NCBI RefSeq assembly: GCF_028769735.1
Contig: NC_088173.1
Coordinates: 65,813,963 to 65,877,962 of the forward strand
From: Zonotrichia leucophrys gambelii
Lineage: Eukaryota; Chordata; Aves; Passeriformes; Passerellidae
DNA length: 64,000 nucleotides
Direction: 5' to 3'
Position numbers and translations under genes: made by a program. Under the pieces are notes generated by a model. It was given only the letters and a program-made list of their open reading frames with translations, did not search any database and was not told the DNA's origin. Position 1 is the stretch's first letter. The number at the start of each line of letters is the position of its first letter. Of this stretch, positions 27,501 through 38,500 are shown one piece after another.

Positions 27501-30500
27501 CAGTTGCTTCAAGAAAACAGAATGTTTATTCTTCATATTCTCTTCATTCGAGTCGTCCTTCCACTTCTGAAACGTGGGTACAAACTTCTTCATTTTCAAT
27601 TAAAACCTTAACTAATATTTTATTCAGAAAGTAACCTTTTTGTAGTGAATTTAAAATATTTTTTGGGTTTTTTTTTTTGTGGTTTGTTTTTGGGAACTGT
27701 TGAAATATGAAAGAGCTGAGGAAAGTCTTGTCTATTCAAGTGTACATTACAGTTGTATGGGTGGTGGTTGCTGGAAAGAAATCTAAGGCATGATGCACCT
27801 TATTCCAAAGAACTTTTGGATGAAAAGCTGCACAGATGAATGCACAAATAGGTAGATCAGTGAGACACTTCCATTCACCATAGAGAAAAACAAATTTATT
27901 GTACAGACACCTATATGTGCACTGTAGTGATCTCAGGATAGATGGGATGAGCCGCTCCACTAAGGCTCATTTAATTTTAACTAAAATGAATATACAGCTT
28001 GCTCAAGCTAAAATATTTTTATATCTTTGATTGTGACTTCCTTTTCTATAAAAAACCCAGAGATTCAGAGTGCCCTTATGTATACAAGTGAAAAATACAT
28101 AAATATGCATATTTATTCAGACAAATAGAAGGATAACAATGCTAATCATAAAATAACTTACTCTGTAAATGTCTAAACCAAAGCTCAGAATCAGTGAATA
28201 GATTTTTCTTACTGCTACTGAGTTTTGGAATAAGTCCTAAATACTTATGTGTCTTATGCATTATGTATTATGCTTTTCCATTACTGGTCAAATTAAACAT
28301 TAGAGTCTAACATGATTTCAGTCTTTATAATGAAAATGTTATTTTTATTACAATGTCATACTTTGACCTTTCTTGCAAGGATGGAGGCAATGGAGATTGA
28401 TCCTGTACCTTCACCAATGAGGAAAGTAAGTGGGTTTTTTAATACTTGTTTATGTATAGTTACACACATATATCCTTTTGGTTTCTCTTACTCTGTAAAT
28501 GCTGCAAAAAATGGGATTCATCCCCATCCCATTCAAAACCATTCTGATGTGCATGGTGGTTTCAGATGTGCTTGATGCAGGATAGAAATCAGATGCTCCC
28601 CAAAAGAAACCAAAAGCAAATAAATCACAGCATTAATTTCTGGAATTATATTCCCCACATGCCATGTACAGCCTTTTAAACTTGTGATGCCAGAGTAAAT
28701 GGCAAATTCTTAAAATCTCAATATTGCAAAAATGTCAGTGGTGTGAAAGCACCGTTTAGACTCTGATTCCTGAGTAGGGAATTGCAGGGTTTGAGTGATA
28801 ATGTTAACAGGAGAATGAAGGCAGGAGCTTTTCATGGTGTTGGTGGCCTGGTTAGGAGAGGTGACATCCAGGAACAGCTCTGGCTTGCAAATGGAATGTC
28901 AGCACAGAAAAGTGAGAGTGTCTGATAACTGAATGTGATAGGTTATATAATAAAGCTAAAATACAAATATTTCCCACCTGCCCATAGATCTTTAAAAATA
29001 GTAACTTAATTCTTAGCTTCTGCATTTTAGTGCTATGAACAAAACTGACAGCAGAGAGTTCTGGAAATCTGCAGGCTCTGTAGACCTTAAAAATATCTTA
29101 AAATGTCTTAATAATTAATATGCTTACTACACTGTGGTTAATGACTTGCTGTTCATTTAGCAGGAGACACCAACTGGTCCAACAAGGTTATCACTAATAA
29201 CTCCACCACAGGATGGACACATGGGTGAGTCAAAGTAAACTTTGTAACTGAGTAACATTTCTGTTGTATTAGGAGGATGAATAAATTAAATTCCATACAT
29301 TAGCAATGTACTGAAAAAATATGAATTGTGTTGAGGTGTGAGGAATTTACCACGTGGTAAATTCACTTCAATCCAGCAGCTGGGAAATGGTTAAAATGAA
29401 GTATGAAATGTTTTCCTAGTACTTACCTCTTCTGTTCAGGAAATGATTACTTGTAATTTTTGCTGAATCAACAGTTGCAAAGAAAATACTGTAACTATAT
29501 TGAACAGAACAGGAACACTTGCAATATACATTGTTGACCCTCTGTTAAGCTTCTTAATTTTGTGTATTTGTGGTTAACAGAGAGTAACATTGCCCACAAT
29601 GTAATATTAAATATCAGATGAAGAAAAAGGAGGAAACTAAATGGAAGTTCAAAAATATTTAATTACAGAAATGAGGTAGTTGAGATCAAGAATTTCTTCC
29701 AAAAGGTGATTTTTCTTTTCACCTTATCACTGTTATAGGGTATAAGACATTTTACCTCCACTCCTTTCTTTGATTCCTTCACACCCTGAGCTTGGGTAAC
29801 TCCAGATGTGAATAAGGCAGGAGTAACAGCCTGCTGGAACTGGTGCAGTCTCTGAGAGCTGTTTGTTTGTGAGGACTTGCCCAGAATTCCTGATGCTTTG
29901 CAGGCCTGCTGTCTGTGTGTCTCCCATTTTGGTTTTACATTCAGCATTTCTGCAGCACTCTGTGCTCAGGCAGCTTTCACCTGCCTTCAGCACCTCACAG
30001 AATCCATCTGCAGCCACATTAAGAGCTTTTAGCACTCTTGTGTTTTTACATGGTGTAAGTGTCCTGAAACAAAGACAAATGAATTTCAATGGAGGAGGAA
30101 AAATTGCTTTTTCCATGTTATGTCTGATTTATATGCTCAGATCCTTCCTAAATCCATGGTTGCCTATAAATTTAAGCATAACAAGATAAAGAGAGCTGAG
30201 GTTAAGTGGTTTATTTTATTGTGTCTAAATATAAATAGATATTTATTAGACAGTAAAATTTTATGTAGAACAGTTATATGTTCAGCAGATTTCAGAACTT
30301 TCACGTAAAGTTTTGCAGTGGACAAGGCTGAGGGAATCAAAGTTTATGTGCCAAAGTAAGGGTAAGTGGAAACAATGATTTAATGGTGCACTAAGGAAAG
30401 TTTCCTTCTCAGAGGTGGATGGGGCAAAAAAAGATCAGCTGAAGAACTGGAGCACTTCAGCACAGCTGTCTTGATAGTCTAATAATAGTCTAATAAATGA

Positions 30501-32967
30501 AAGAAGGTGAAAGAAACCACCATGTGTTTAACTGGAACAAGATTTGCAATATGATGTTTTTGTGACAGCTGAGCTCTCTCACTGACTATTGTAATTGTGC
30601 ACCATTTTTAGTTCTTGAATGAATCAATCATGAATCTGTCCCAAATCATGCAATAAAAGTACTAATCTTTGTTTCCAAAGTTTTCTCTTAAGTCAAATGG
30701 GTAATTCACATTGTTTTCAAAAATCTGATTCCACCAGGGAGTGTCTCCTACAGGACTTCTCAGATAGCTCTGGTAAAGCCAAGTCAGAGTAGTGGAACAG
30801 GATCTACAAGGTAATTCAACACTTTTTCAAGAGGTTACCATCTCCTACAAGACAGGGAAATGCCCCCTCTGGCCTTTATTCATCTCTTTGTTCACAGGTT
30901 ATATTCTAGATCTGAAGAAGTGTTACTGTGCAGCCTGGCTGTCACCTACATAAATGTGTGGGTTTGGGGGAAAGTTTTATTTTGAAATCCCATTTTTCAA
31001 AGATGTGCAGTTATAATCTGTGCTTCTGTAGCTGTTGGCATCTGCAGTCATTGTACTCCTATAAAAAGGGGTAATTTTATAATCAGGAAGTTTAACAGTG
31101 TCTCTGCTGTGTCATTCTTACAAAAATCAGAGATGAAAGCACAATATCTGCACAAGGGCTGTTCTCTGAATAACCTGAACTTTTCATGCAGCCTGCAACA
31201 GGTGTTTCTGTTTTTATCATTTAAACATTGAAAATGTCTTAAATGGTGAGAATTATTAACATCAATAACTTTGAACTATTCCAGAAAAATTAAACTCATG
31301 TTCTTTATAATCATTAAGCCAAGTATATCTCCCTAGCAGAAATTTAAATGTGTGTAACAAAGCACTTCTTTCCCACCTCTGATTCCATAATTGTTTTGCC
31401 AGTCTGCCTTTTGAAATATGTGAAAATATTCAGTAAGTAAATATATATAGACAACAAATTGAAGTAGTATTGAAATATTTTGTGTTGTTATAATGGTAGC
31501 CTCAATCACATGCATGAATGAATTTCATTGACAGATCCACCCCTGTGCAGAGAGCACCACACAGCTCTTGTCCATCATCAGCTGGATCCCAGAGCAGTCA
31601 GAGGGGGTCGTGGGCTAATTCTGTTTTCAGAACCCCTCAGCTGTATCCATTTCCATCACCTTCCCCACAGCTGCCTCTGGCCAGGCAGCCCATCACCCTC
31701 TCTGGCCTTCTGCAGAGACAACAAGGCAAGTAGAGTTATAAACTAGCATTTTGCATTCCTGAAAAGATGTTCAGCATAGCAGCTTCAATAAATGAACCAA
31801 ATTAAAATTGGTGTTTCAGAATTGGAAATAGGCTTTCAGCAAAATGTGAAAGATGTTGGTGTTTATGATTGTATTTTGCCTTGGTCTTATGTGTGGGATG
31901 GTATCTGCTGTTCTTGCTTCACTCCAGAATTAGATTTTAACAGAGATTCAAATCTGATAATGTCCAAATTTTCTGTCTCAACTGCACATTTCCTAAAGAT
32001 CTGCCTATCAAGACATCCATCTAAATGTCCACTGATCACAGTAAAAGGGAGCTAGTCCAGGGTGTTATTGCTGAGTACAACATAAAACTGGCAAAAAAGC
32101 TGCATAAACATCAGCACAAGGCGGGGTGGAGTGGATTTGGGTAGGAATTGCACTGGGGCAGATTAATGAATAAAATCACAGAATCATAGAGCAGCCCTGG
32201 TCAAAGGCACCCTGAATGGTCCAGCCCATTTTGGGAAAGAGAACCCAGATGAGATCATGTAGCACCCTGAGCAATCACATCTTGCAAACCTAATTCTCCT
32301 TATTGGTGAGTTTGCATCACCATTGAAATATTATTTTAAACTTAGATTAAAAAGATAATTCATCTCCAAAGCACCTTTAGACCATACTAATAAATGTGAC
32401 CTTTCTGCAAATCCCAAGTAGTTTTGAGTTCATGAAACCAAAATTAAAATACTTTAAGAAATGAAGGCTTACAGCTTGTAAAGTCTTCCATCACAATTGT
32501 TTTAATTGTGAGATTTCTGGGGAGTGATACAGTATGAGAAATAATGCATGAACCTGATAGGATCTCTAAATAATGTAGGAGAAATTAATGCTATTAAAAA
32601 AGTAGGTGGATTGAACTTTTGTAATAGATGTCATTTGGTTATATGATTGCAATTAACTTCAGTTCATATACAGAATAATGCTTTGGAGATTCACTTGTGT
32701 AGCTAAAATTGAAATATGGCAAAAATGCTTTTATGGAAATACAGAGGGGCACATTTACATTCATGAAAATGGCAATAGAAAACTTTGCATCAATTGTGTA
32801 GGTTGTTTTTTTAATTTTTGATTTGCTTTTCCTTATATAAATTCCCCAAATAATTTACAAAAATGAAGCTTTACTTTAGCTTTACCATTTTTTTTTTCAT
32901 TTGTACCTGTATTTTTATTCTAGGATCATCCTCTGCTAATTTAGGAGGACGTTCAGCAGAGAGATGA
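15429..32967 (+). CDS. RNF212: RNF212, RING/SUMO E3-like meiotic crossover factor (12 coding exons, 304 aa)
   Basis: The exons are 15429-15540, 17095-17156, 19935-20009, 23261-23317, 25887-25945, 27353-27414, 27504-27573, 28380-28425, 29161-29224, 30738-30810, 31535-31725 and 32924-32967. All phases match. The N-terminus MAVPVFCNSC begins a C3HC4 RING (Cys7, Cys10, Cys26, His28, Cys31, Cys34, Cys43, Cys46). A helical segment follows (about 59-83), then a coiled coil (about 84-121), then a Ser/Pro-rich tail with the conserved stretch MEIDPVPSPMRK and SLITPPQDG, as in human RNF212 (297 aa). RNF212 belongs to the Zip3/HEI10 class and stabilises MSH4-MSH5 recombination complexes along the synaptonemal complex so that some become crossovers. 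Variants in mammals alter recombination rate. All introns are GT-AG except the last, which is GC-AG. Exons 6 and 7 are the least conserved; phase agreement supports them. Intron 3 carries a solo LTR, intron 2 a CR1 scrap and an AT-rich tract, and intron 11 a CR1 scrap. Confidence 0.93.
18131..18190 (-). mobile_element. CR1 LINE 3'-end fragment
   Basis: GTTGTTGAGGACCTCTGAAG, then GTCATCTTGTTCAACACTTT, follows the reverse complement of the avian CR1 3' end (GTTGGAAGGGACCTCTGGAG, then ATCATCTAGTCCAACCCCC). It is short and diverged and lies in RNF212 intron 2. Confidence 0.5.
18981..19256. repeat. AT-only tract between 17-bp direct repeats
   Basis: TTTTCAAGATGGAATAT occurs at 18,981-18,997 and exactly again at 19,240-19,256. 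Between them lies about 240 bases of almost pure A/T, with (TA)n at about 19,037-19,055 and many self-complementary TATAATATTATA units able to fold back. It lies in RNF212 intron 2. Confidence 0.8.
20806..21421 (+). mobile_element. solo LTR of an endogenous retrovirus (616 bp), class II type
   Basis: The element starts TGTGG and ends GGACA, and is flanked on both sides by the exact 6-bp target duplication GTCATG (20,800-20,805 and 21,422-21,427). Inside are a TATA box (TATAAA, 21,202-21,207) and an AATAAA (21,304-21,309) about 100 bases later, as expected for U3-R-U5 on the + strand. No gag, pol or env sequence adjoins it, so it is a solo LTR left by recombination between two LTRs. Six-base duplications are usual for ERVK-like (class II) elements. 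It sits in RNF212 intron 3, in the sense orientation. Confidence 0.88.
31535..31733 (+). CDS. RNF212: alternative RNF212 terminal exon by read-through of the GC donor
   Basis: If the GC donor at 31,726-31,727 is not used, the frame runs on for two residues (GK) and stops at TAG, 31,731-31,733. That would give a protein of 292 residues that differs only in the last few residues. With splicing the C-terminus is GSSSANLGGRSAER. Both are possible from sequence. Confidence 0.45.
32172..32285 (-). mobile_element. CR1 LINE 3'-end fragment
   Basis: AATCACAGAATCATAGAGCA begins with the reverse complement of the CR1 terminal repeat (ATTCTGTGATT), followed by a degraded GGTCCAGCCC-like stretch. It lies in RNF212 intron 11, the GC-AG intron. 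Confidence 0.5.
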
Positions 32968-33212
32968 GCAAACATCTGTGAATTGTTTTGGTTGAGAAGC
33001 ACCTGGAGATGCCCTGCAGAGTCTCTGGATATCAAAGTATTTGTAACTTCCATAATACGTCAGATTGGCATAAACCAGCAAATTGTTCAGCATGAATACC
33101 GTATTTAAAACATCACTGATCTTTCTGATTAACATCTACTGAAATTTTGGATGAGAGTACAAAATTTTCTTGTTTTTTGAAATTCTGGCTTCAAATATAT
33201 TGCATAAATAAA
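32924..33212 (+). CDS. RNF212: RNF212 last exon: 13 codons, stop, 3' UTR and poly(A) signal
   Basis: After a pyrimidine-rich tract and TTCTAG, the exon completes the split Gly codon, reads SSSANLGGRSAER and stops at TGA, 32,965-32,967. An AATAAA at 33,207-33,212 gives a 3' UTR of about 260 nt. Phase agreement with the GC donor upstream is exact. Confidence 0.7.
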
Positions 33213-35544
33213 AGTCCTTCATTACCTAAGTGTTAAGGCAAAACGTGATTATATGTTGAATAGCTGCAGGATAAATAATTGTGCCTGTACAGTATTATAG
33301 ATAAACTTCCATCCTAAAAAAAAGCAATTTCTGTATGGATTTTTAATTTCAGAATTCCAAAGTTTGGTTCTTACTCAATGCATCTCCTTTTGTTTGCACT
33401 CTTGGAAAGGGCTGAGTTTTGAGGGGTGTTACATTCTAGCAGGCTCTGCTGAGCTCAGAACACAGGATGGAAATTCACCATTTGATTTAGGTAGCAGTGA
33501 TTTCTGCCCAAAATGGAATGAAATGGGGGAACTGGAATGAAGAGACAAAACACAGTGAAGACTGCTTTTACTTTTGCACAGGAATAGCAGCTGGAGACTC
33601 TGAATGAAGGGTGCCAGAATTTGTTTTTTCTGAGAACAACTCAGAAATTGATATGCCTTGGTTTTGTTTTGACCCTAACTTTACCTGGACTATTTCAAGT
33701 ATAATAAAACTAGAAGCTGGTGTGTTTTTTTGAGATAAATATGAATATATGATAAACTTCTTTTGCGTTGAAATGTTTTGATTTTCATACCACAAGTGGA
33801 TGGGAGAGAGAAAATTTAAAGGCTTAGGAGTTGAGATGAGAACTGGAAGATGTCATTCACCAAATACCATCATGGGCAAACTACACACAACTTGAGGATA
33901 TTAATTGAATTTATTACTAAGAAAATCACAGCAGGATAGTGAGAAGAAAAATAAATCTTAAGAAAACTTTTCCCCCCACCCCTCCCTCCTTCCCAACTCC
34001 ACCTCCACCCCAAGAGTGCATGGAGTCAGAGAAAGGGAGTTACAGTCAGTTCATCACAGGTTTCTTTGCTCAGGGACAAGGGTCCTTGCCCTGCTCTGGC
34101 ATGGCAATTTTCAACTTCCCATTTGCCTTATTTCAATGTATAGCTGCCTTTACTTCTTTTTTTACCATGGGAACCTTGGTGGGTTTTCTCCTCCTCCCAG
34201 AGTTTAGCTGGGGTCTCAAAGTTAACTTCCTTCCAAAAGATTCAATTTTACCACAGGCATGTTCAAATAAAGGTGTGTAGTGAAACTCTTAAAGAAATTC
34301 AATTCTCCTTTAATTCCAGGTGAGCTTCAATAGCTGGAAAAGTGAGGCTGGTAAAAAATTATTGCAAGATTGACATTATTTGTGCCCCAGTGGTTTTCTG
34401 TTTGCATCCCAAGAAGGGATGGATTCTCTCTAGTCTCTGTTTCATCACACTGCAGAGTTGTCATCCAAGTCTGTGAAGTCACACTCTAGCTTTTATAATT
34501 GCTGGAAGATGCATTCTGCAGTCAGGTGGAGTATTTTGCTTTTATTGGTTTTGTTTCTCTTCCATCCTCTCCACAAACCCTCATCGACTGCAGAATTGAG
34601 CTTCACGAAGCTGAAAATTTGTGTGTATAAATGGGCCCTGTCTGAGAGAATTTGTGTAGCAAAGAGTCATACATGCAAGATCTACATCAGCCACAATAAC
34701 AAGGAATCACCCTGTCATTCAGAGATGTGAATATTCACAGAGAACAGAATGATTCCTGTTTCTTGCTCACCACAGTGGTTTCCACTCAAATTCAGTAACA
34801 ATCTTCATGGTTCAGGTCATCATCAGTTTGCCTTTTCTGTGCTGGAAGCTGGACACAGGCAGACTGTGTTTTGTAGCTGTAGGCTGAGAACTTGGAACAT
34901 CACATCAATAAGGAAAAGAAATGTAGTATGGAAATAGATTTTTATTTTTCTGCTGCTTTGAACTACTTGGTAGTGTCTGGTGGTATCTTCTACTTAACAT
35001 GTATTGCCTAATCTATTTGAGCCCACAGTCTAATCCTGAAGAAAACAAATCCAGCAACCTCATCTTCAGAAATATTACAGCTTTGAAATTCACTTTGAAG
35101 AGAAACAATGTAGTTTGAGGAAGAAAGCAAAGGCACTGGAGCTATCACTTTTGAATGACATCCTCTTGCTTCCCAGTTCAGAAAAAAATGAAAAAAATTT
35201 AATGAACTGAATATAATGGGATTGTTTTCAAAACTTACATCTAAGTGGCTGTTATATAAAATAAAGTAATAGGTAGGAAAAAAATAATTTAAAAGGTAAA
35301 AGCTTGAGGAATGTCATTTGCCAAGTTCAATGAATCTATCATTTGTTCAATAAAGTTGAAAATACTATATTCAGTATTTCATTCTTTAAGAAGAGGAGAA
35401 GGGAAAAAAAGCAAGGTTTGTTCTATCTTCCAACAGACACAGAAGTTCCTGTATCACTCTCCCGGCATCTCTCCACAGACTTTTTCCTGCTTTTGCGAGG
35501 AATTGGTCCTTGCTGTGCAGGGAACTTTGCAGTTCGCTGAGGAT

Positions 35545-35560
35545 ACAGCAGAGGGCGCTG
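35545..35560 (+). promoter_or_regulatory. CTCF-like motif
   Basis: ACAGCAGAGGGCGCTG matches the CTCF core (CCASCAGRGGGCGCY) at all but the first base. It lies in a locally GC- and CpG-richer stretch (about 35,455-35,690) inside AT-rich DNA. Confidence 0.45.
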
Positions 35561-38500
35561 GGCTCCCTCTAAAGGAATTCGCTCCTCGCTGCTCTTTGGC
35601 AAAGGGGACTGAAACCCGGTCTGTGGCCTTTTCGGGATGGAGCTCACATGGAAAGCTGCAGATGGTGACGATGTGAGGGAGAGTCCGAATGTGAAACATC
35701 CGAAAAGCACCCGGAGCTGAACAGCAAATGTGAGGGACTATGTAAGGTCACTGGAAGTTAAAACTAACTCAGATACAGGAGTTTTCAGGGATGTGAAAGG
35801 TGAAAATGGAAGCAGGGTCAGTCATGCTGGGGACGGTAAGCAGTAGTGGTCTGAAGGAATAAATTATTTATTAATTTTGTAAATTTCTGAACAGAGGACC
35901 TTGGCAATGCACAGTGGATATTCAAGACTTCAGCTTTAAGAAGCAGCAGCAGAAGCTATGCTGTGTAACTTTGAGAAACAGACTGAACTGACCTCCAGTT
36001 CTCATTTTCTGTCTGCAGCTTTCTGGCCTTGAGGCATAAGAGGGCACTAATTTATCTTTTTCAGTTTTCTGGGAGAGAACACGAGTATATATTTCACTAC
36101 AAGGGTGTTTTATGCACACACAGACAATAGCAGAGGATTTTATTACAGACAGAATCGTGCTATTCATGCAATGGGGTCAGCACTCATGCTGAAGGTATCC
36201 TCTTGTTTGCATTATCGTTGCCAACTTAGCTTCATTTCACAGTCATCACATCTCCCTCACAAGGTGATGCTTATGCCATATGAGGCAGCATCATGTCTAT
36301 TTATTCCTGTGTGACACAAAGGAAGTCTGTTGCAGACAAATGCTTGGTCTGTTGGACATAATACCTGATACTTGCCAAGGAGCATTTTCTACAATTGTGC
36401 CAATTAAAATGTGAAATTGCTACCACTTATTTTTGAACTCTCTTGTTCTGGCAGTCAGGAAAGAATGCCATAACTCATCAAGATGCAGCGCTGTTGGTTT
36501 ATCTATGATAGCCCTATTTTCCCTCTAGAATTTAACCTGCTCCTGACCTGAGGAAATGCAATTTGATAATTCTCTCCTTCTGTGGTCTCTGTGTCAAAAA
36601 CGCCAACATGTTTCAGTCTGCGGATCAGCTTTGTGTGCCTTTGGAGCACATGCTGTTTCTCATGGTTCACTGTGCCAGAGTCTTTCTGCAAATCTCTTTT
36701 GTGCAGATAAAAACTGCTGTGCCAATGGGAGGACACTGCTCATGTCCATGCTGTAGTGTTTGGGATTCCTCCACATTGTGCCTTTAGGGTTGCTGAGTAT
36801 CCCACCAGCTCCAGAAAGACTTAGCACTGCTGTGGGTAAATCATCGGCATCACTGGAACCCCTGACTGCTACAACATTTTGCAGGGAAACACCTTTTGTA
36901 ACAACAGGATTGACTTGCTGAGTGTCTCCATGGAGAAGGTTCTGCCCTGAGGATCCTTTGTCTCATGTGTCCCATGAGCTTTGGGCAACTCTTCCCTTGG
37001 TTATGTCTAAGCTCTGTCCTTTGAAATGGTGTTAAATATTTGTCCTGAACTTTAATACTAAAGTAGTACCAGGGCCTAGGGTGCCAGCTGGGTGTCTGGT
37101 ATCTGGAGGGATGGGGAAAGAACTTTTTTGGAACAAAATGGAAAATTTGTGTGGTGACAAGGTGGGGAAGGACATGACTCTGAGTGTGAAATGTGAAAAG
37201 CTTTTCAGTGTTAGGAGTCAGTGAAAAAGTTCTGTTAGCAAGTCACTCACAAGTCACAGTTTGCCACCAGCAAAACAGGCAAAACCTTTCTGTTTTACGA
37301 ATGAAGAGGGTTGCTTTCCTTTCTGACACACGGGACATGGGGAAGGTCCCTCACAGCCCCTGCCCCCAGCAAGCAGCAGCCCTCTGACCTTGCTGCCATA
37401 GAACTGTACAGAAGCCACCAAATCTAGAAAGGATTGACAGTCCTACATCGTGGTCCACCTTGCAAAACTCTAAAACCAGCCACCGGTGCTGTCAAGGCCC
37501 CCATGTAAAAAAGTCCTGCAGAAAATGAGCAATGCTGAGAGGTTGAGGTTCATCCTTGCACTCTGGAGAATTGCCCCACACTGGCAATTTTGTCCTAACC
37601 AACCCAGGGCCTCCCAGATAAAGACACACAACACATTTCCGACCAGGGCAGTCTCCACAGCAGGATCAAGGGCTGTCTATCCCCATGTTCAGTCATCTGG
37701 AGGAAAAAACACAAAGGAGAGGAGGAAATCAGTCCCACTAGACATTCCTAAAAGCTTTTTCTGGCCCCTGCCTTAACCGAGCACACATTTTAGCCATGTT
37801 TCACATCCTTGCCTAGCTCAGTGTTGAGCCAAACAGAAGCTGACTTTGGAGATGGTCGAAGTACATCTGTGTCTTTATGCATTTGGCTGTGCAAAATACG
37901 GTAAAACAAATAATATTTCAGCCATCTCCAGCTCCTCTGAGCTCAACCACTTTAAAACAAGCAGGACAGAGCTCCAAGAGTCATTGTGGGTGACGACAGG
38001 CAAGGCTTGGTGTGATGGGAGTGAGGAACAGATTTGGGATTACCCAGACCAGTTTCAGCTGTTCTTGAGCTAAGTCTGCACACAGGGCCCAGCCTGGGAG
38101 GTGTCAGCTCTCAGGAGGTCACCTCCTGTAACAGGGGGACATTATAAATCAGGATGGTGCAGGGGAGAGGAAGAACAACCTGCCTAAGAGATGGAGCACA
38201 GGATAAAGGAAGGAAGAACAAAAGCAGCCAGGAGTATCAAGGAATGTTCTCAATGTAAACTACATCCTTCTAGTCTTGCTCCTTGGGTGTACTCAGATGT
38301 TCTTGTGCGTTCTCCTTTTTGCTGTTGCCCATACAATGTTAGCAGTAGAAGGTGTTTAAAGCAGAGAGAGACTGGAATACCTAAATGAGAGTTGTTTAAA
38401 TGCCCCTGGTCAAGACTTTTACTGCTCTGTGTTCTGGTATCATTCTTGGCATAGATATGCAGACCTGCTCTGCCTTACTCACTTCTTTCATTGTAAGCTC

